The notes: generated by a model from the letters alone, not told the origin. Counted from the stretch's first letter, positions 10,671 to 20,210 are shown. The stretch is DNA of 62,508 bases from CAWCGU01 sp963838095 (GCA_963838095.1 CAWIPO010000002.1:1-62508); one strand, 5' to 3'. Numbers and translations: made by a program.

Positions 10671-11633
10671 ATGGGCAGGGTGGTCGCGGCGCTGGCCGCG
10701 ACTGCGTTGCTGGCAGCGCCCGCCGCGGGCCTGAGCGCCTGCGGCGAGGACGAGACGCCGACGTCCGCCGCCCCGACCGGGGAGCGGTCGGGGGAGGGGG
10801 GAACGCTCGCGTTCGCCCTCGCCGCGGCGCCCGAGCAGCTCGATCCGCTGCTCGCGGAAGACCACGCCTCGCAGCTGCTCAGCCGCCAGATCCACGAGCC
10901 GCTCGTCGACACTGTCACCGGCCCGTTTGGCGACGTCCGCCAGCTTCCCGGGCTCGCCCAGGCCTACAGCCCCTCCGGCGATCGCGCGATCTGGCGCTTC
11001 GAGCTGCGCGAGCACGTCCGCTTTCAGGACGGGAGCCCCTTCAACGCCTCGGCGGTGGTCGCGAACACCGACCGCTGGCTGGCGAGCGCGGAGGGGCAGG
11101 AGCTGCTGCCGAACCTGGTCGCGGTCGACGCGCCGCGACCGGACCTGGTGCGGTTCATCCTCGACGGCCCCGACCCCGAATTCCCGCGCCGGCTCTCGGT
11201 TCCCCAGCTCGGGATCGTCTCCCCGGAGGCGATTCGATCCAGCCCCGAGGCGCCGCTGTCACGCACCCACCGCACCGGCACCGGCCCGTTCGAGCTTCGC
11301 CTGCTCGAGGCTGACGGAGCGCTGATCGTCCGCTACGTCGACTGGTGGGGCGCGCGCCTGCAGCTCGGCCCGGCGCTCGACCAGATCGAGCTTCCGGTCG
11401 TGCCTGACGAGACCGAGCGCGTGGAGCTGCTGACGCTGGGGGAGATCGAGATCGCCGACCAGCTCGGCGCCGCCACCGTCCGCGAGCTCGACATCGCGCC
11501 GCTGCTCACCTACGAGGGCGGCCTCGGCGGCCCCTACATCGGCTTCGAGCGCTCCGCCCGAGGGATCGAGATCTCACACGGGGTGGCGATTCTCTCCGGC
11601 GTCTGGCTGACGACGGTCGGCGTGGGCGAGTAG
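10671..11633 (+). CDS. Oligopeptide/nickel-type ABC substrate-binding lipoprotein, short
   Basis: A family 5 solute-binding lipoprotein. The signal ends in the lipobox LSAC (Cys at residue 24). The mature protein starts with the usual TLAFALAAAPEQLDPL and has the conserved YSPSGDRAIWRFELREHVRFQDGSPFNASAV segment in two parts, then GTGPFEL. The usual length is 500 or more residues; this one stops at 320, so the second lobe is missing. The last 30 residues do not look like the family, so a frameshift near 11560 is possible. It directly follows secG. No permease genes are nearby, so it is an orphan receptor or a remnant. Confidence 0.7.
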   Translation: MGRVVAALAATALLAAPAAGLSACGEDETPTSAAPTGERSGEGGTLAFALAAAPEQLDPLLAEDHASQLLSRQIHEPLVDTVTGPFGDVRQLPGLAQAYSPSGDRAIWRFELREHVRFQDGSPFNASAVVANTDRWLASAEGQELLPNLVAVDAPRPDLVRFILDGPDPEFPRRLSVPQLGIVSPEAIRSSPEAPLSRTHRTGTGPFELRLLEADGALIVRYVDWWGARLQLGPALDQIELPVVPDETERVELLTLGEIEIADQLGAATVRELDIAPLLTYEGGLGGPYIGFERSARGIEISHGVAILSGVWLTTVGVGE

Positions 11634-11664
11634 CCCGCCCTTTCCGATCGAAGTTATGGCACCA

Positions 11665-11687
11665 TTCTTGATCGGGTTTCTCAAGAA
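11665..11687. promoter_or_regulatory. Inverted repeat operator candidate upstream of cysP (proposed Rrf2 site)
   Basis: TTCTTGA at 11665-11671 and TCAAGAA at 11681-11687 form a perfect 7-bp inverted repeat with 9 bases between. It lies about 60 bases before the cysP start and overlaps TTGATC, which could serve as a -35 element. A closely similar element, TTCTTCA-N9-TGAACAA, lies at 16886-16908 upstream of the rrf2 gene. That shared pattern is the reason to call it an operator; the regulator is inferred. Confidence 0.55.
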
Positions 11688-11743
11688 CCTGCTACCCTCC
11701 CGCGTCGCTTTTTGAGCAAATCAATCGGGAAAGGTGAATTAAC

Positions 11744-12817
11744 TTGAATCTGAGCACCTGCGAAGGGCCCGATTCGGTCGGGCCGCGGCCGCGCTGAGCA
11801 GTCGCGCTCGCGACGTCGTTCGTGGTTGCCGCGTGCGGCGACGACGACAGCAGCGGCAGCGGCGAAAGCAGCGGTGGTAGCGCCAGCGGCGAAGTCGCTC
11901 TGGTCGCCTACTCGACTCCGCAGAACTCTGTACGAGGAGACGATCGAGCCGGCGTTCCAGAAGACCTCTGAGGGCGGGGCGATCGAGTTCTCGAGACTCG
12001 TTCGAGCGCCTCGGGCGACCAGTCGCGCGAAGTCGAGGCCGGGCTCAGCCCGCGGACCTGGTCCATCTCTCGATCGAGCCCGACATCACGCGTCTCGTCG
12101 ACGCCGGCCTGGTCGCCGAGGACTGGCAGAGCGACGGGCGAGTACAACGGCATCCTCCAGAACTCGGTCGTCGTGTTCACGGTTCGCGCCGGGAACCCCG
12201 AGGGCATCGAGACCTGGGACGACGTCGCGAGCGGCGAACTACGACGTGATCACGCCGAACCCGTTCACGTCCGGAGGGGCGCGCTGGAACATCATGGCCG
12301 CCTACGGCTCGCAGATCGAGCAGGGCGCGTCAGCGAGGAGGAGGCGCTCGACGTTCGTCGAGCAGCATCCTCGAGGCCACGCCGGTGCAGCCGAAGTCGG
12401 CGAGCCGACGCGCTCGAGGTGTTCCTCGGCGGCGAGGGCGACGTCCTGCTCTCCTACGAGAACGAGGCGATCCGGCGCGCAGGGCGGGCGAGGAAGTCGA
12501 CTACGTCGATCCCCGACGAGACGATCCTGATCGAGACCCCGGTCGCGGTCACCACCGATGCGGGCGAGAACCCCGAGGGTGCGCAGGCGTTCCTCGACTA
12601 CCTCTACACGCGAGGAGGCCAGCGCTGTTCGCCGAGGGTGGATATCGCCCGGTCGACTCGAAGGTGCTGGAGAAGTTCGAGGACACGTTCCCGACTCCGC
12701 CGAGCCTGTTCACGATCGACGACCTCGGTGGCTGGGAGACATCACCGAGGAGTTCTTCGATCCGGAGAGCGGCTCGGTCGCCGAGATCGAGCGCAACCTG
12801 GGAGAACGACCGGGTAG
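11744..12817 (+). CDS. cysP: Sulfate-binding lipoprotein CysP/Sbp (multiple frameshifts)
   Basis: The periplasmic-type receptor of the sulfate/thiosulfate ABC transporter, anchored as a lipoprotein. The proposed TTG start at 11744 follows the ribosome-binding site AAAGGTG. The reconstructed sequence has a lipobox (VVAACG), a Ser/Gly/Asp linker, the ADLVHLSIEPDITRLVDAGL segment, GNPEGIETWDD, ITPNPFTSGGARWNIMAAYG (sulfate-contact region), GDVLLSYENEAI, and the C-terminal GYRPVDSKVLEKF. At least eight single-base shifts are needed, the densest cluster in the window. The stop at 12815-12817 abuts the ATG of cysT. Function is clear from the motifs and the operon; the sequence itself is unreliable. 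Confidence 0.85.
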
Positions 12818-13647
12818 ATGGCCTACACCGGCGAAACGTAGCGGCGGCGCGCTCCCGAGGCAGGGACGTTGGCCGGCCTTCGGGAGCGCGCGCTGTTCCG
12901 TGGCGCGGTGGTCCTGTGGCTGAGCGTGATCGTGCTGATCCCGCTGATCGCCGTCATCAGCGTGCGCGCGTTCACGAGGGGCTCGGCGCGTTCTGGGACA
13001 CGTCACGAGCCCGGAGCGCTGGCCGCGCTGCGCTGACACTGCTGGCATCGCTCGTCGTGGTCGCGATCAACGTCGTGATGGGCACGATCATCGCCTGGGT
13101 GCTGGTCCGCGACGAATTCCCTGGCAAGCGATTCGTCAACTCGCTCATCGATCTGCCGTTCGCGTTGCCGACGATCGTCGCCGGGCTGACGCTGCTGACG
13201 CTGTACGGCGGCAACGGCCCGGTCGGATCGACATCGCGTTCACGGTCGCCGGGGTCATGATGGCGCTGCTGTTCGTGACCCTGCCGTTCGTGGTTCGGGC
13301 GGTGCAGCCGACGCTGCTCGAGCTCGACAGGGACATGGAGGAGGCGGCGGCGTCGCTCGGCGCCAGCAAGCTTACGGTCTTCCGCCGGATCGTGATGCCG
13401 AACCTCTCGCCGGCGATCTTCGCAGGCGCGGCGCTCGCGTTCGCCCGCGCGGTGGGCGAGTTCGGCTCGGTCGATCCTGATCGCGGGCGCCGCAACAAGA
13501 CCCAGGTCTCCTCGATCTACATCTTCAGCCTGATCGAGGGCAACGGCAACGAGGTGGGCGCCGCCGCCGTCTCGCTCGTGCTGCTGCTGATCTCTCTCGG
13601 CGTCCTGCTGCTGATCGGGTTCTTCGGCCGGAGGGCATGCGCTATGA
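12818..13647 (+). CDS. cysT: Sulfate ABC transporter permease CysT (frameshifted)
   Basis: One of the two membrane subunits that form the sulfate channel. After a broken N-terminus the product reads through five or six helices, with LASLVVVAINVVMGTIIAWVL and FVNSLIDLPFALPTIVAGL. The ATPase-contact EAA loop is EEAAASLGASKLTVFRRIVMP. The C-terminus (SSIYIFSLIEGNGNEVGAAAVS) is characteristic of CysT. Frame changes occur near 12850, 12990, 13230 and 13480. The TGA at 13645-13647 overlaps the ATG of cysW (ATGA). It works with CysW, CysA and the CysP receptor. Confidence 0.85.
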
Positions 13648-14521
13648 GCGTTGAGCCCGTACCCCAGCCCGCCGGCGGCCTGGGAGTCGACCCCGAAGGT
13701 CGGCGGCTGCGCGGCTGCCGCGGCGAGGTGCTCGCGCGCTACCTGACGACGCGCTCGTACTCGCTGCGATCCTCCGCCCCGGTCGTGATGGTCTTCTTCC
13801 GCACGTTCGAGAACGGCTTCGCCGAGGCCTTCGATGCTGCTCGAGGCGGACGGCCTGACGGCCCTAGGCTGACCGCTGCTGACGGTCGTGATCGCGGTAC
13901 CGCTGAACACGATCTTCGGCGTCGCCTGCGCGATCGTGCTCGTCCGCCACAACTTCCGCGGCAAGGCGATCCTGAACGGGCTGATCGACATCCCGTTCGC
14001 CGTCTCGCCCGTGGTCATCGGGCTCTCGCTGGTGCTGCTCTACGGCCCGGTGAACGGGTGGGTCGGCGAGTGGTTTCTCGAGCAGGGGAGTGAGGATCAT
14101 CTTCTCGACCCCGGGCATCGTGCTCGCATGCGTGTTCGTCTCGCTGCCGTTCGTGGTCCGCGAGGTCGTGCCGGTGCTGAACGAGATCGGCGACGACCAG
14201 GAGAAGGCGGCGTCGACGCTCGGTGCTCCGGCGTGGCAGACGTTCTGGCGGGTGACGCTGCCGGCGATCCGCTGGGGTGTGATCTACGGCGTCGTGCTCT
14301 CGACGGCGCGGGTGCTGGGCGAGTTCGGCGCCGTCAGCGTCGTCGCGGGCGGCTTCGCCGGCTCCACCGAGACGATGCCGTTGTTCGTAACCTCCCAGCT
14401 CGACGACCTCAACCCGGAGGGCGCGTACACGCTTCGGTCCGTACTGGCTCGCGTGCTCGCGCTCGCCACCTTGCTTGCAATGAACCTGATCCGCGCGGAA
14501 GGGAAGCCTGAGCTGCAATGA
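13644..14521 (+). CDS. cysW: Sulfate ABC transporter permease CysW (frameshifted)
   Basis: The second membrane subunit of the sulfate transporter. Characteristic segments are TVVIAVPLNTIFGVACAIVL, the FRGKAILNGLIDIPFAVSPV helix, the EAA loop EKAASTLGAPAWQTFWRVTLP, and the late GEFGAVSVVAGGFAGSTETM, which is typical of CysW. Two frame changes are needed, near 13850 and 14085. The start ATG at 13644 overlaps the cysT stop and the stop at 14521 overlaps the cysA start, so all subunits are translationally coupled. Confidence 0.87.
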
Positions 14522-15508
14522 GCATCGTCGTCGACAACGTTTCCAAGACGCTTCGAGGACTTCAAGGCGCTCGACAACGTCTCGCTCGACGTCCCGGACG
14601 GGTCGCTGACCGCGCTGCTCGGCCCAGCGGGCAGCGGGAAGTCGACGCTGCTGCGGGTGATCGCGGGGCTGGAGGTGCCCGATTCCGGCCGCGTGCTGAT
14701 CGACGGCCAGGACATGACCCGGGTCACGGTCCAGGACCGAAACGTCGGCTTCTGCTTCCAGCACTACGCCGCCTTCAAGCACATGACCGTGCGCGAGAAC
14801 ATCGCCTTCGGGCTGACGATCCGGAAGACCCCGCGCGATCAGATCAAGGCGAAGGTGAAGGAGCTGATGAAGCTGGTGCAGCTCCAGGGGCTGGCGCACC
14901 GCTACCCGTCACAGCTCTCCGGCGGGCAGCGCCAGCGGATGGCGCTCGCGAGGGCGCTCGCGGTGGAGCCGAAGGTGCTGCTGCTCGACGAGCCCTTCGG
15001 GGCGCTCGACGCGCGCGTGCGCAAGGACCTGCGGGCGTGGCTGCGGCGGCTTCACGACGAGGTCCACGTGACGACGATCTTCGTCACCCACGACCAGGAG
15101 GAGGCGATGGAGGTCGCCGAGCAGATCGTGGTCGTGAACGAGGGCCAGGTCGAGCAGACCGGCGAGCCGCGCGAGCTCTACGAGCAGCCGGCGACCGAGT
15201 TCGTGATGAGCTTCGTCGGCCCGGTGAACAAGCTCGACGACTCGTTCATCCGCCCGCACGACCTCGACATCCTGCTGGAGCCGAACGGGGCCAGCCGCGA
15301 GGCGCAGGTCGAGCGCGTCGTCCACCTCGGCTTCGAGGTCCGCGTCGAGCTGACGCTGCCCGACGGCGAGCATTTGTGGGCACAGGTGACGCGGGTCGAG
15401 GCCGAGGAGCTCGAGCTCGACCAGGGCAGCATCGTCTTCGTCCGCCCGAACCGGCGCAAGACCTTCCGCGAAGGCAAGCCGCACACCGAGGAGATCGCCG
15501 CGCAATGA
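14518..15508 (+). CDS. cysA: Sulfate ABC transporter ATPase CysA (one early frameshift)
   Basis: The ATPase that powers sulfate/thiosulfate import. After a frameshift near 14555 (joining VVDNVSKT to FEDFKALDNVSL) the frame is clean. Walker A is GPAGSGKST, the Q loop is in FCFQHYAAFKHMTV, the signature is LSGGQRQRMALARALA, Walker B is VLLLDEPFGALD, and the H loop is FVTHDQEEA. The C-terminal 90 residues are a TOBE-like regulatory domain with FIRPHDLDILLEPNG, a phrase typical of CysA. It overlaps cysW and the downstream microprotein by ATGA junctions. Confidence 0.93.
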
Positions 15509-15654
15509 CGGGAGTCGAGCTGCTCGCGATCGGGCTGCTCGCGCTGCTGTTCGTCTACATCGGTCTGGTGCTGTGGGGTATGGGCACGCTCACCGCCGAG
15601 GAGGCAGAGCGAGCACCGGAGGCGGCGGCGAGCCTGAAGTATCCGGATTGCTAG
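15505..15654 (+). CDS. 49-residue single-span membrane microprotein in the cys operon
   Basis: A short frame starting with an ATG at 15505 that overlaps the cysA stop (ATGA), the same junction used between the other cys genes. The product begins MTGVELLAIGLLALLFVYIG, one membrane helix, followed by an acidic/Ala-rich tail ending KYPDC. No known family is recognised. Coupling to cysA suggests a small accessory subunit of the sulfate transporter, but this is inference from position. A terminal Cys is notable in a sulfur-uptake operon. Confidence 0.6.
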   Translation: MTGVELLAIGLLALLFVYIGLVLWGMGTLTAEEAERAPEAAASLKYPDC

Positions 15655-15678
15655 CAATATGATTGCAAAGTGCTAGCA
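15648..15678. promoter_or_regulatory. Paired palindromes in the vapBC promoter
   Basis: TTGCTAGCAA (15648-15657) is a perfect 10-bp palindrome and TGCTAGCA (15671-15678) repeats its core. Their centres are 22 bases apart, close to two helical turns. They lie directly in front of the antitoxin ATG at 15687, the arrangement expected for cooperative autorepression by a VapB-type dimer of dimers. Confidence 0.55.
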
Positions 15679-15686
15679 TCCTCCCC

Positions 15687-15926
15687 ATGGCGACTCTGCA
15701 CCTGCGAAACGTGCCACCGGACCTCGATGCGGCGCTAGCTGCCGACGCGGGTGCTCGCGGCATCTCTAAGAACCGGCGCGCGATCCAGGCGCTTCGACGC
15801 GGCCTCGGGCTCGACCAGGCCGACCGCTCGCGCCTCGTCGAGGAGATCCGCCGGCAGCGCCCCCATGTGGAGGCCGATGTCGCGGAGCTGATTCGGGATG
15901 AGCGCCCGCGCGGCGAAGCTGGCTGA
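15687..15926 (+). CDS. VapB-type antitoxin
   Basis: A 79-residue DNA-binding antitoxin. The N-terminus MATLHLRNVPPDLDAALAA is a ribbon-helix-helix strand and helix of the FitA/VapB type. The C-terminal half (EEIRRQRPHVEADVAELIRD) would wrap around the toxin. The ATG at 15687 is preferred over the upstream in-frame start at 15663 because it keeps the RHH fold at the N-terminus and leaves the palindromic operator outside the gene. It overlaps the toxin start by 29 bases. It neutralises the downstream PIN nuclease and probably represses the operon. Confidence 0.8.
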   Translation: MATLHLRNVPPDLDAALAADAGARGISKNRRAIQALRRGLGLDQADRSRLVEEIRRQRPHVEADVAELIRDERPRGEAG

Positions 15927-16362
15927 AACCTCCTTGCTCGTAGTAGACGCGTCCGTGCTCGTCGAGCTGGTGATCGCCGGTGAGCACCGGGCGGGTGCCG
16001 ACGCGGTACTGGAGCGATACAAAAGCGAGGCGGGCCTTGTGCTTGTGACGGCGGCGCACGGGCTGGTCGAGGCGACAAGCGCGATCCGGCGACTCGCGCG
16101 GGGACGAGAGTTGACAGTGGACGAGGGCGGTCAGGCGATCGCATGGCTCGGCGAGCTGAAGCTCGTGCTCGATGCCACCGCTCCGCGGCTGCGCAGGATC
16201 TGGGCGCTTCGCGACCGAATGAGCGCCTACGACGCCGCCTACGCGGCAGCCGCCGAGGCACTCGACGAGCCACTGACCAGCGCCGACGGACGACTCGTTG
16301 ACGCCTGCGGGCAAGCCGGCATCGCAGCAACCCACCTGTCGGGCCTCGCCGCCGGCGGCTGA
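15898..16362 (+). CDS. VapC-type PIN-domain toxin
   Basis: A PIN endoribonuclease of 154 residues. The acidic active site is complete: Asp in VVDASVLVE, Glu in HGLVEATSAIRR, Asp in AYDAAYAAAAE, and Asp in SADGRLVDACG. VapC toxins cut tRNA or rRNA and stop translation when the antitoxin is lost. The start ATG lies inside the end of the antitoxin gene. The frame is intact. It is convergent with rrf2. Confidence 0.85.
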   Translation: MSARAAKLAETSLLVVDASVLVELVIAGEHRAGADAVLERYKSEAGLVLVTAAHGLVEATSAIRRLARGRELTVDEGGQAIAWLGELKLVLDATAPRLRRIWALRDRMSAYDAAYAAAAEALDEPLTSADGRLVDACGQAGIAATHLSGLAAGG

Positions 16363-16374
16363 TGCGGTCGTACG

Positions 16375-16833
16375 CTAGTGCGGCAGCCAGGCCTCCGGGC
16401 TCTCGACGAGGTCGATCACCTGGGCGCGGCAGCTCGTCGGCGACGACGTCGGCGAGGGTGGTGACCTCGAGCACCTGGCGGATGCTGCCGCGGAGCGCGA
16501 TCCACACGCGCCCAGCGGCTTTGCGGCGCCGCGGTACTCGATCTCCTCCGGGCGGTCGTTTTTGATGCTCGCCAGCGGGCCCTCGACGGCGCGGATGATC
16601 TCGGCGAGGTTGATCTCGTCGGGGGGGCGGCTGAGCCAGTAGCCGCCCTCGGCGCCGCGCTGGCTCTGGACGAGGCCCGCGTGCTTCAGCTCGCCGAGGA
16701 TGTTCTCGAGGAAGCGCAGCGGGATCTTCTGGGCGTCGGCGATCCGCTCGCCCTTGACCGGGCCGTCCCCTCCGGCGGCCGCAAGCTCGATCGCCGCCCG
16801 CACCGCGTAGTCGGCCTTCGCTGATACCCGCAT
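16375..16833 (-). CDS. Rrf2-family transcriptional regulator without Fe-S cysteines (frameshifted C-terminus)
   Basis: A small winged-helix repressor. The start at 16833 gives the typical N-terminus MRVSAKADYAVRAAIELA, then the recognition region IPLRFLENILGELKHAGLV and wing QRGAEGGYWLSRPPDEI, then the dimerisation helix. Past residue 105 two indels (near 16507 and 16430) must be removed to obtain VWIALRGSIRQVLEVTTLADVVADELP and a final LVESPEAWLPH. The segment where IscR and NsrR have three cysteines has none here, so it is CymR-like rather than an Fe-S sensor. Its own promoter region carries an inverted repeat shared with the cysP promoter, which points to control of sulfate uptake. Confidence 0.8.
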   Translation of the reverse strand: MRVSAKADYAVRAAIELAAAGGDGPVKGERIADAQKIPLRFLENILGELKHAGLVQSQRGAEGGYWLSRPPDEINLAEIIRAVEGPLASIKNDRPEEIEYRGAAKPLGACGSRSAAASARCSRSPPSPTSSPTSCRAQVIDLVESPEAWLPH

Positions 16834-16885
16834 CCAGCCATTGTCGCTCAGCCGGCGGCCGGCCAGGGGAGAGGGTGCTAGGCTA

Positions 16886-16908
16886 TTCTTCAGTAAATCG
16901 GTGAACAA
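16886..16908. promoter_or_regulatory. Inverted repeat in the rrf2 divergent promoter region
   Basis: TTCTTCA (16886-16892), nine bases, then TGAACAA (16902-16908): 6 of 7 positions are complementary, with the same arm sequence and spacing as the cysP-upstream element at 11665-11687. It sits between the divergent rrf2 gene (start 16833) and the small gene at 16929, so one bound protein could control both. Confidence 0.5.
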
Positions 16909-16928
16909 ACTCCAGAAAAGAGGCAAGA

Positions 16929-17233
16929 ATGGACACAGCGACACACGAGATCGAGCTTCCCGGTCCCGACCAGCTCACGCTGGAGTCGGAGGAGCGGAGC
17001 CGGCTCCTGGAGCTGGCCGCGGTGGTTCGCGAGCACCAGGCGAGAATCCAGAGCCAGGTCGGATCGGCCCGGGCCCACGACCTGATCCTGTATCGGCGCC
17101 TGCGCCAGATCGGGGGCCGGCCGCTGCTGTTCTCCCTCGAGCGACGCGATCCGCGAGCACCAGGCGGCCACAGCGAGCACGATGATCCCGCGCCGGCCGG
17201 CCGATCACGAGCTTTACCGAAGCCTCGAGTAGC
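16929..17233 (+). CDS. Small helical protein of unknown function, frameshifted
   Basis: The start ATG at 16929 follows an AAAGAGGCAAG ribosome-binding region. The first 65 residues are charged and helical (LESEERSRLLELAAVVREHQ). In the original frame the C-terminus becomes Arg/Pro/His-rich and unlikely. Shifting frame near 17120 gives a second segment, AIREHQAATAS...DHELYRSLE, with a stop at 17231, that resembles the first half (VVREHQARIQS...HDLILYRRL). The gene may therefore encode an internally duplicated helical protein. No family recognised. It shares the rrf2 divergent promoter, hinting at co-regulation with sulfur genes. Confidence 0.5.
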
Positions 17234-17253
17234 GGCATAGGATCCGGGTCGAG

Positions 17254-18211
17254 ATGATCGATCCGCTCGAGCGCTGGCCACACGGCGAGAAGCCCGACTA
17301 CGCCGGCCTGCTCACGTTCAGCGGCCTGCCGTACACCCAGGACCCGGCTGAGCTGGCCGGGGTGGACGTGGCGATCGTCGGCGCGCCCACCGACGATCTC
17401 GTCTCCGACCGGCCCGGCGCGCGCTTCGGGCCGCGCGCGATCCGCGGCGCGAGCTGTCCCTGGGGGCCGCACCTCGAGGCCGGCATCAACGGCTTCGAAG
17501 CGCTTCGGGTGGTCGACTTCGGCGACGCGCCGGTGCTGCCCGCCGACCCCGAGCGCACCCACGCGGCGATCGAGCACACGGTCGGCGAGGTGCTCGAGGC
17601 CGGGGCGATCCCGATCGTGCTCGGCGGCGACCACGGGATCGCCGAGCCCGACATCCGCGCCTGCGCCCGAAAGCACGGCCCGGTCGGCCTGATCCACTTC
17701 GACACCCACACCGACACGGGCACGGAGGTCTTCGGGGTCGAGATCTCGCACGGCACGCCGATGTACCGGCTGGTCGAGCAGGGCCACGTCGATCCCGCCC
17801 GCTACGTGCAGATCGGGCTGCGCGGCTACTGGCCGGGCGAGAAGGAGTTCTCGTGGCAGCGCGAGAAGGGGATCACGAGCCTGTTCATGCACGACGTCCG
17901 CGAGCTGGGGATCGCCGAGGTCGTCGAGCGCGCGGCCGCCGTCGCCGGCGACGGGCCCGTGCTTCATGTCCGTCGACATCGACGTGCTCGACCCCGCGTT
18001 CGCGCCCGGCACCGGCACGCCCGAGCCGGGAGGGATGACCTCGAACGACCTGCTGCTCGCCTGCCGCGAGCTCGCGCGGCGCGCGAACCTGGTCGGCGCC
18101 GACCTCGTCGAGGTGATCCCGACCGCGGTCGGCTCGGCGGACATCACCGCGCTCGTCGCCGATCGCGTCGTGCGCGAGATCGTCACCGGGATCGCGCTGC
18201 GCCGTCGCTGA
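17254..18211 (+). CDS. Agmatinase/arginase-family ureohydrolase (one frameshift)
   Basis: A binuclear manganese ureohydrolase that releases urea from a guanidino substrate such as agmatine. Metal-binding motifs are all present: GGDHGI, HFDTHTDT, and SVDIDVLDPAFAPGTGTPEPGG with the substrate-binding loop. The usual HFDAHTD is HFDTHTD here. A single indel near 17965 separates the last motif from the rest. Total length about 318 residues is normal. Agmatinase is favoured over arginase by the PGTGTPEPGG end, but guanidinobutyrase and related enzymes cannot be excluded. No polyamine genes adjoin it. Confidence 0.85.
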
Positions 18212-18241
18212 TTCTTCGGCGGCGGGCGGTCAGGCCCGGCT

Positions 18242-20154
18242 CTAGCGGGCCCGGCCCTTTACCCGCACCGTCTCGCAGCCGCGCACGCGGTCCTGCCGAT
18301 CAACCGTGGCGCGATCGCGGTTGCGGCCGCAGCGCACGCGGTCGCGCTCGCCATCGGCCGACGAGACCACATCGCGTCCACCGCCGGCCGTGAGCAGATC
18401 TTTACCGGTGCCGCCGATCACGCGGTCGCTCCCTGTGCCGGCGCGGAGCTCGTCGTCGTCCTCGTCCCCACGCAACTCGTCGCCGCCCGCCCCGCCGTAG
18501 AGGCAGTCGCGCCCCGCGCGGCCGCGCAGCCGGTCGGGGCCGCGGCCGCCGCGCAGCGCGTCGCCGGCGTCGGTGCCCTCCAGCGTGTCCCTGCCAGGGC
18601 CGCCGCCCTGCGCGAGCAGGCAGGGGCCGGCGGGGTTGCCCGACGGGCCCCCCTGGCTGCCCCCGCTGCTGAGTGCGCGGTAGGCGTCGGCGAGCATCGA
18701 GTAGTTCGGCGGTTCGCCGTCGGGTCCCATGCTCGGACAGCCGGCGCGCATGTCGTCGCAGGTCAAGAGCGATCCGTCCGCGCCGCGCAGCGAGTACCGG
18801 GAGCGCAAGTAGAACGAGTAGAGGTTGGGATCGGCCGGGTTGGATGTGTCGACCTCCGCCTCGCGCTGGTCGTTTCGCCACCGGTCGGTGAGTATTCGCG
18901 TCAGCGCCGACGCGTCGCCCTTGACGTAGCGGTCGAACCAGGCGACCGTGTACCACGTCGCCATGTCGATCCCGCGCAGCGTCGCCAACCCGAGCGCGGG
19001 CACCGTCTGCCCGGGGATGAACGAGTACTCGAAGTGGGTGCCGCCGCGGCGGTTCACCTGCATCGAGTCCACGCCGGCGGCCTTGTAGGCGGCGAAGCCG
19101 CCGTTGGCGCTCTCAGGGCCCGGGTCGGACTCGTTTGGGGTGGCGGCCAAGCCGTAGTCGTTCGACATGCCGAGGGCCGGCTTGGTTATCGGCGGGTTGT
19201 CGGGCCGCGGCGCCGATCCCGACGGGCACGCGTGCTGCGATTCGGGGGCGCGCAGGTTGTCCCAGGCGACGATTGCGTCCACTCGATCGTCGATCTGCCC
19301 GATGTAGGACACCGCCCCGGCGCCGAGGGAGTGGCCTGCGATGCCGATCCGCGAGGGATCGACCAGCGAATGCAGCGGGTTGAAATCCGCGTTCAGCCCC
19401 AGCGCCACGCGGCGCGCCTGCTTGTCGGAGTGATCGGTGCCGGTGGTACAGCTCGGGGCGCGGGTTATACGGCGACGACTGTGTCGAGAGGAGGAAGTCG
19501 AGCGCGTCCTCGGTGCCGTCGAAGAACGGCTGTCCCTGCTGGGAGGGGAAGCCCTCCTGCTGGTCAGGGGCGGCGCCAAACGTGTCGGAGCGACCCTGTC
19601 CCTGGACGTCGTAGGTGAGCACGACATATCCGTGGCGGGCGAGGGCAGCCGCTATTCCCCAGTACAGCGTCTCGGGTGCCTGCACCGAGCCGGTGGTGAT
19701 CACGATCGCGGGACGCCGCTCGGGTCCCTCCGCGCTGGCCCAGACGTTGCCGGAGATCGTTGCGCCGTTGCGCGCGGTGAAGAGCACGGGCTCGCGCACG
19801 CCGAACCCAAGCTCGCGCCCAGTCGTAGAAGCGCACGTCGCCCGCACATTCCCGTTTGCGCTGGAAGCACACATTGCCGGTGAAGTTGCGAGCGTCGATC
19901 CCCGCCGGCGCCTCGGCAGCGGCGATCGCCGCCAGATCGAGGTTGTCCTGTACTTCCTGCTGCGCAAGCCGCGCTTGGAACTCCGGCGTCTTGGTGACGT
20001 AGCGCTCGCGCTCGAGAGTCTTCGCGTAGTTGCGGCCCTCCTGCTCGGGGCTGAAGGCAAGCGCGCTCGCAGCGAGCACGGCGAGCAACACGAGCAGCGA
20101 GAGCGCCGGCACCGCGCCGCGCCATGTCCCCCGCAGGCGATCAGTCCCCCGCAT
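18242..20154 (-). CDS. Secreted alpha/beta hydrolase with C-terminal RTX repeats (frameshifted)
   Basis: An exported hydrolase. From the ATG at 20154 comes a basic n-region, a long hydrophobic signal and a mature part with the alpha/beta-hydrolase order: RRPAIVITTGSVQAPETLY (oxyanion region), YVVLTYDVQGQGRSD, then the nucleophile elbow GIAGHSLGAG and the His region GGTHFEYSFIPG. The last 130 residues are calcium-binding RTX repeats such as GTDAGDALRGGRGPDRLRG. Frame changes lie near 19815 and 19440. The catalytic domain resembles dienelactone hydrolase or X-Pro dipeptidyl-peptidase-like proteins; the substrate is unknown. The RTX tail would bind Ca2+ and stabilise the enzyme outside the cell. 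Confidence 0.75.
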
Positions 20155-20210
20155 CGCCGCAACTTTACCCGCGGCTCGGCGGAGATGCTCCGATTCAACG
20201 GGAACGCCAG

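Noticed and set aside
11634..11743. A SAM or other riboswitch before the sulfate transporter operon
   Set aside because: I could not find the conserved stems of any known class; the clear element is a 23-bp inverted repeat better explained as a protein operator.
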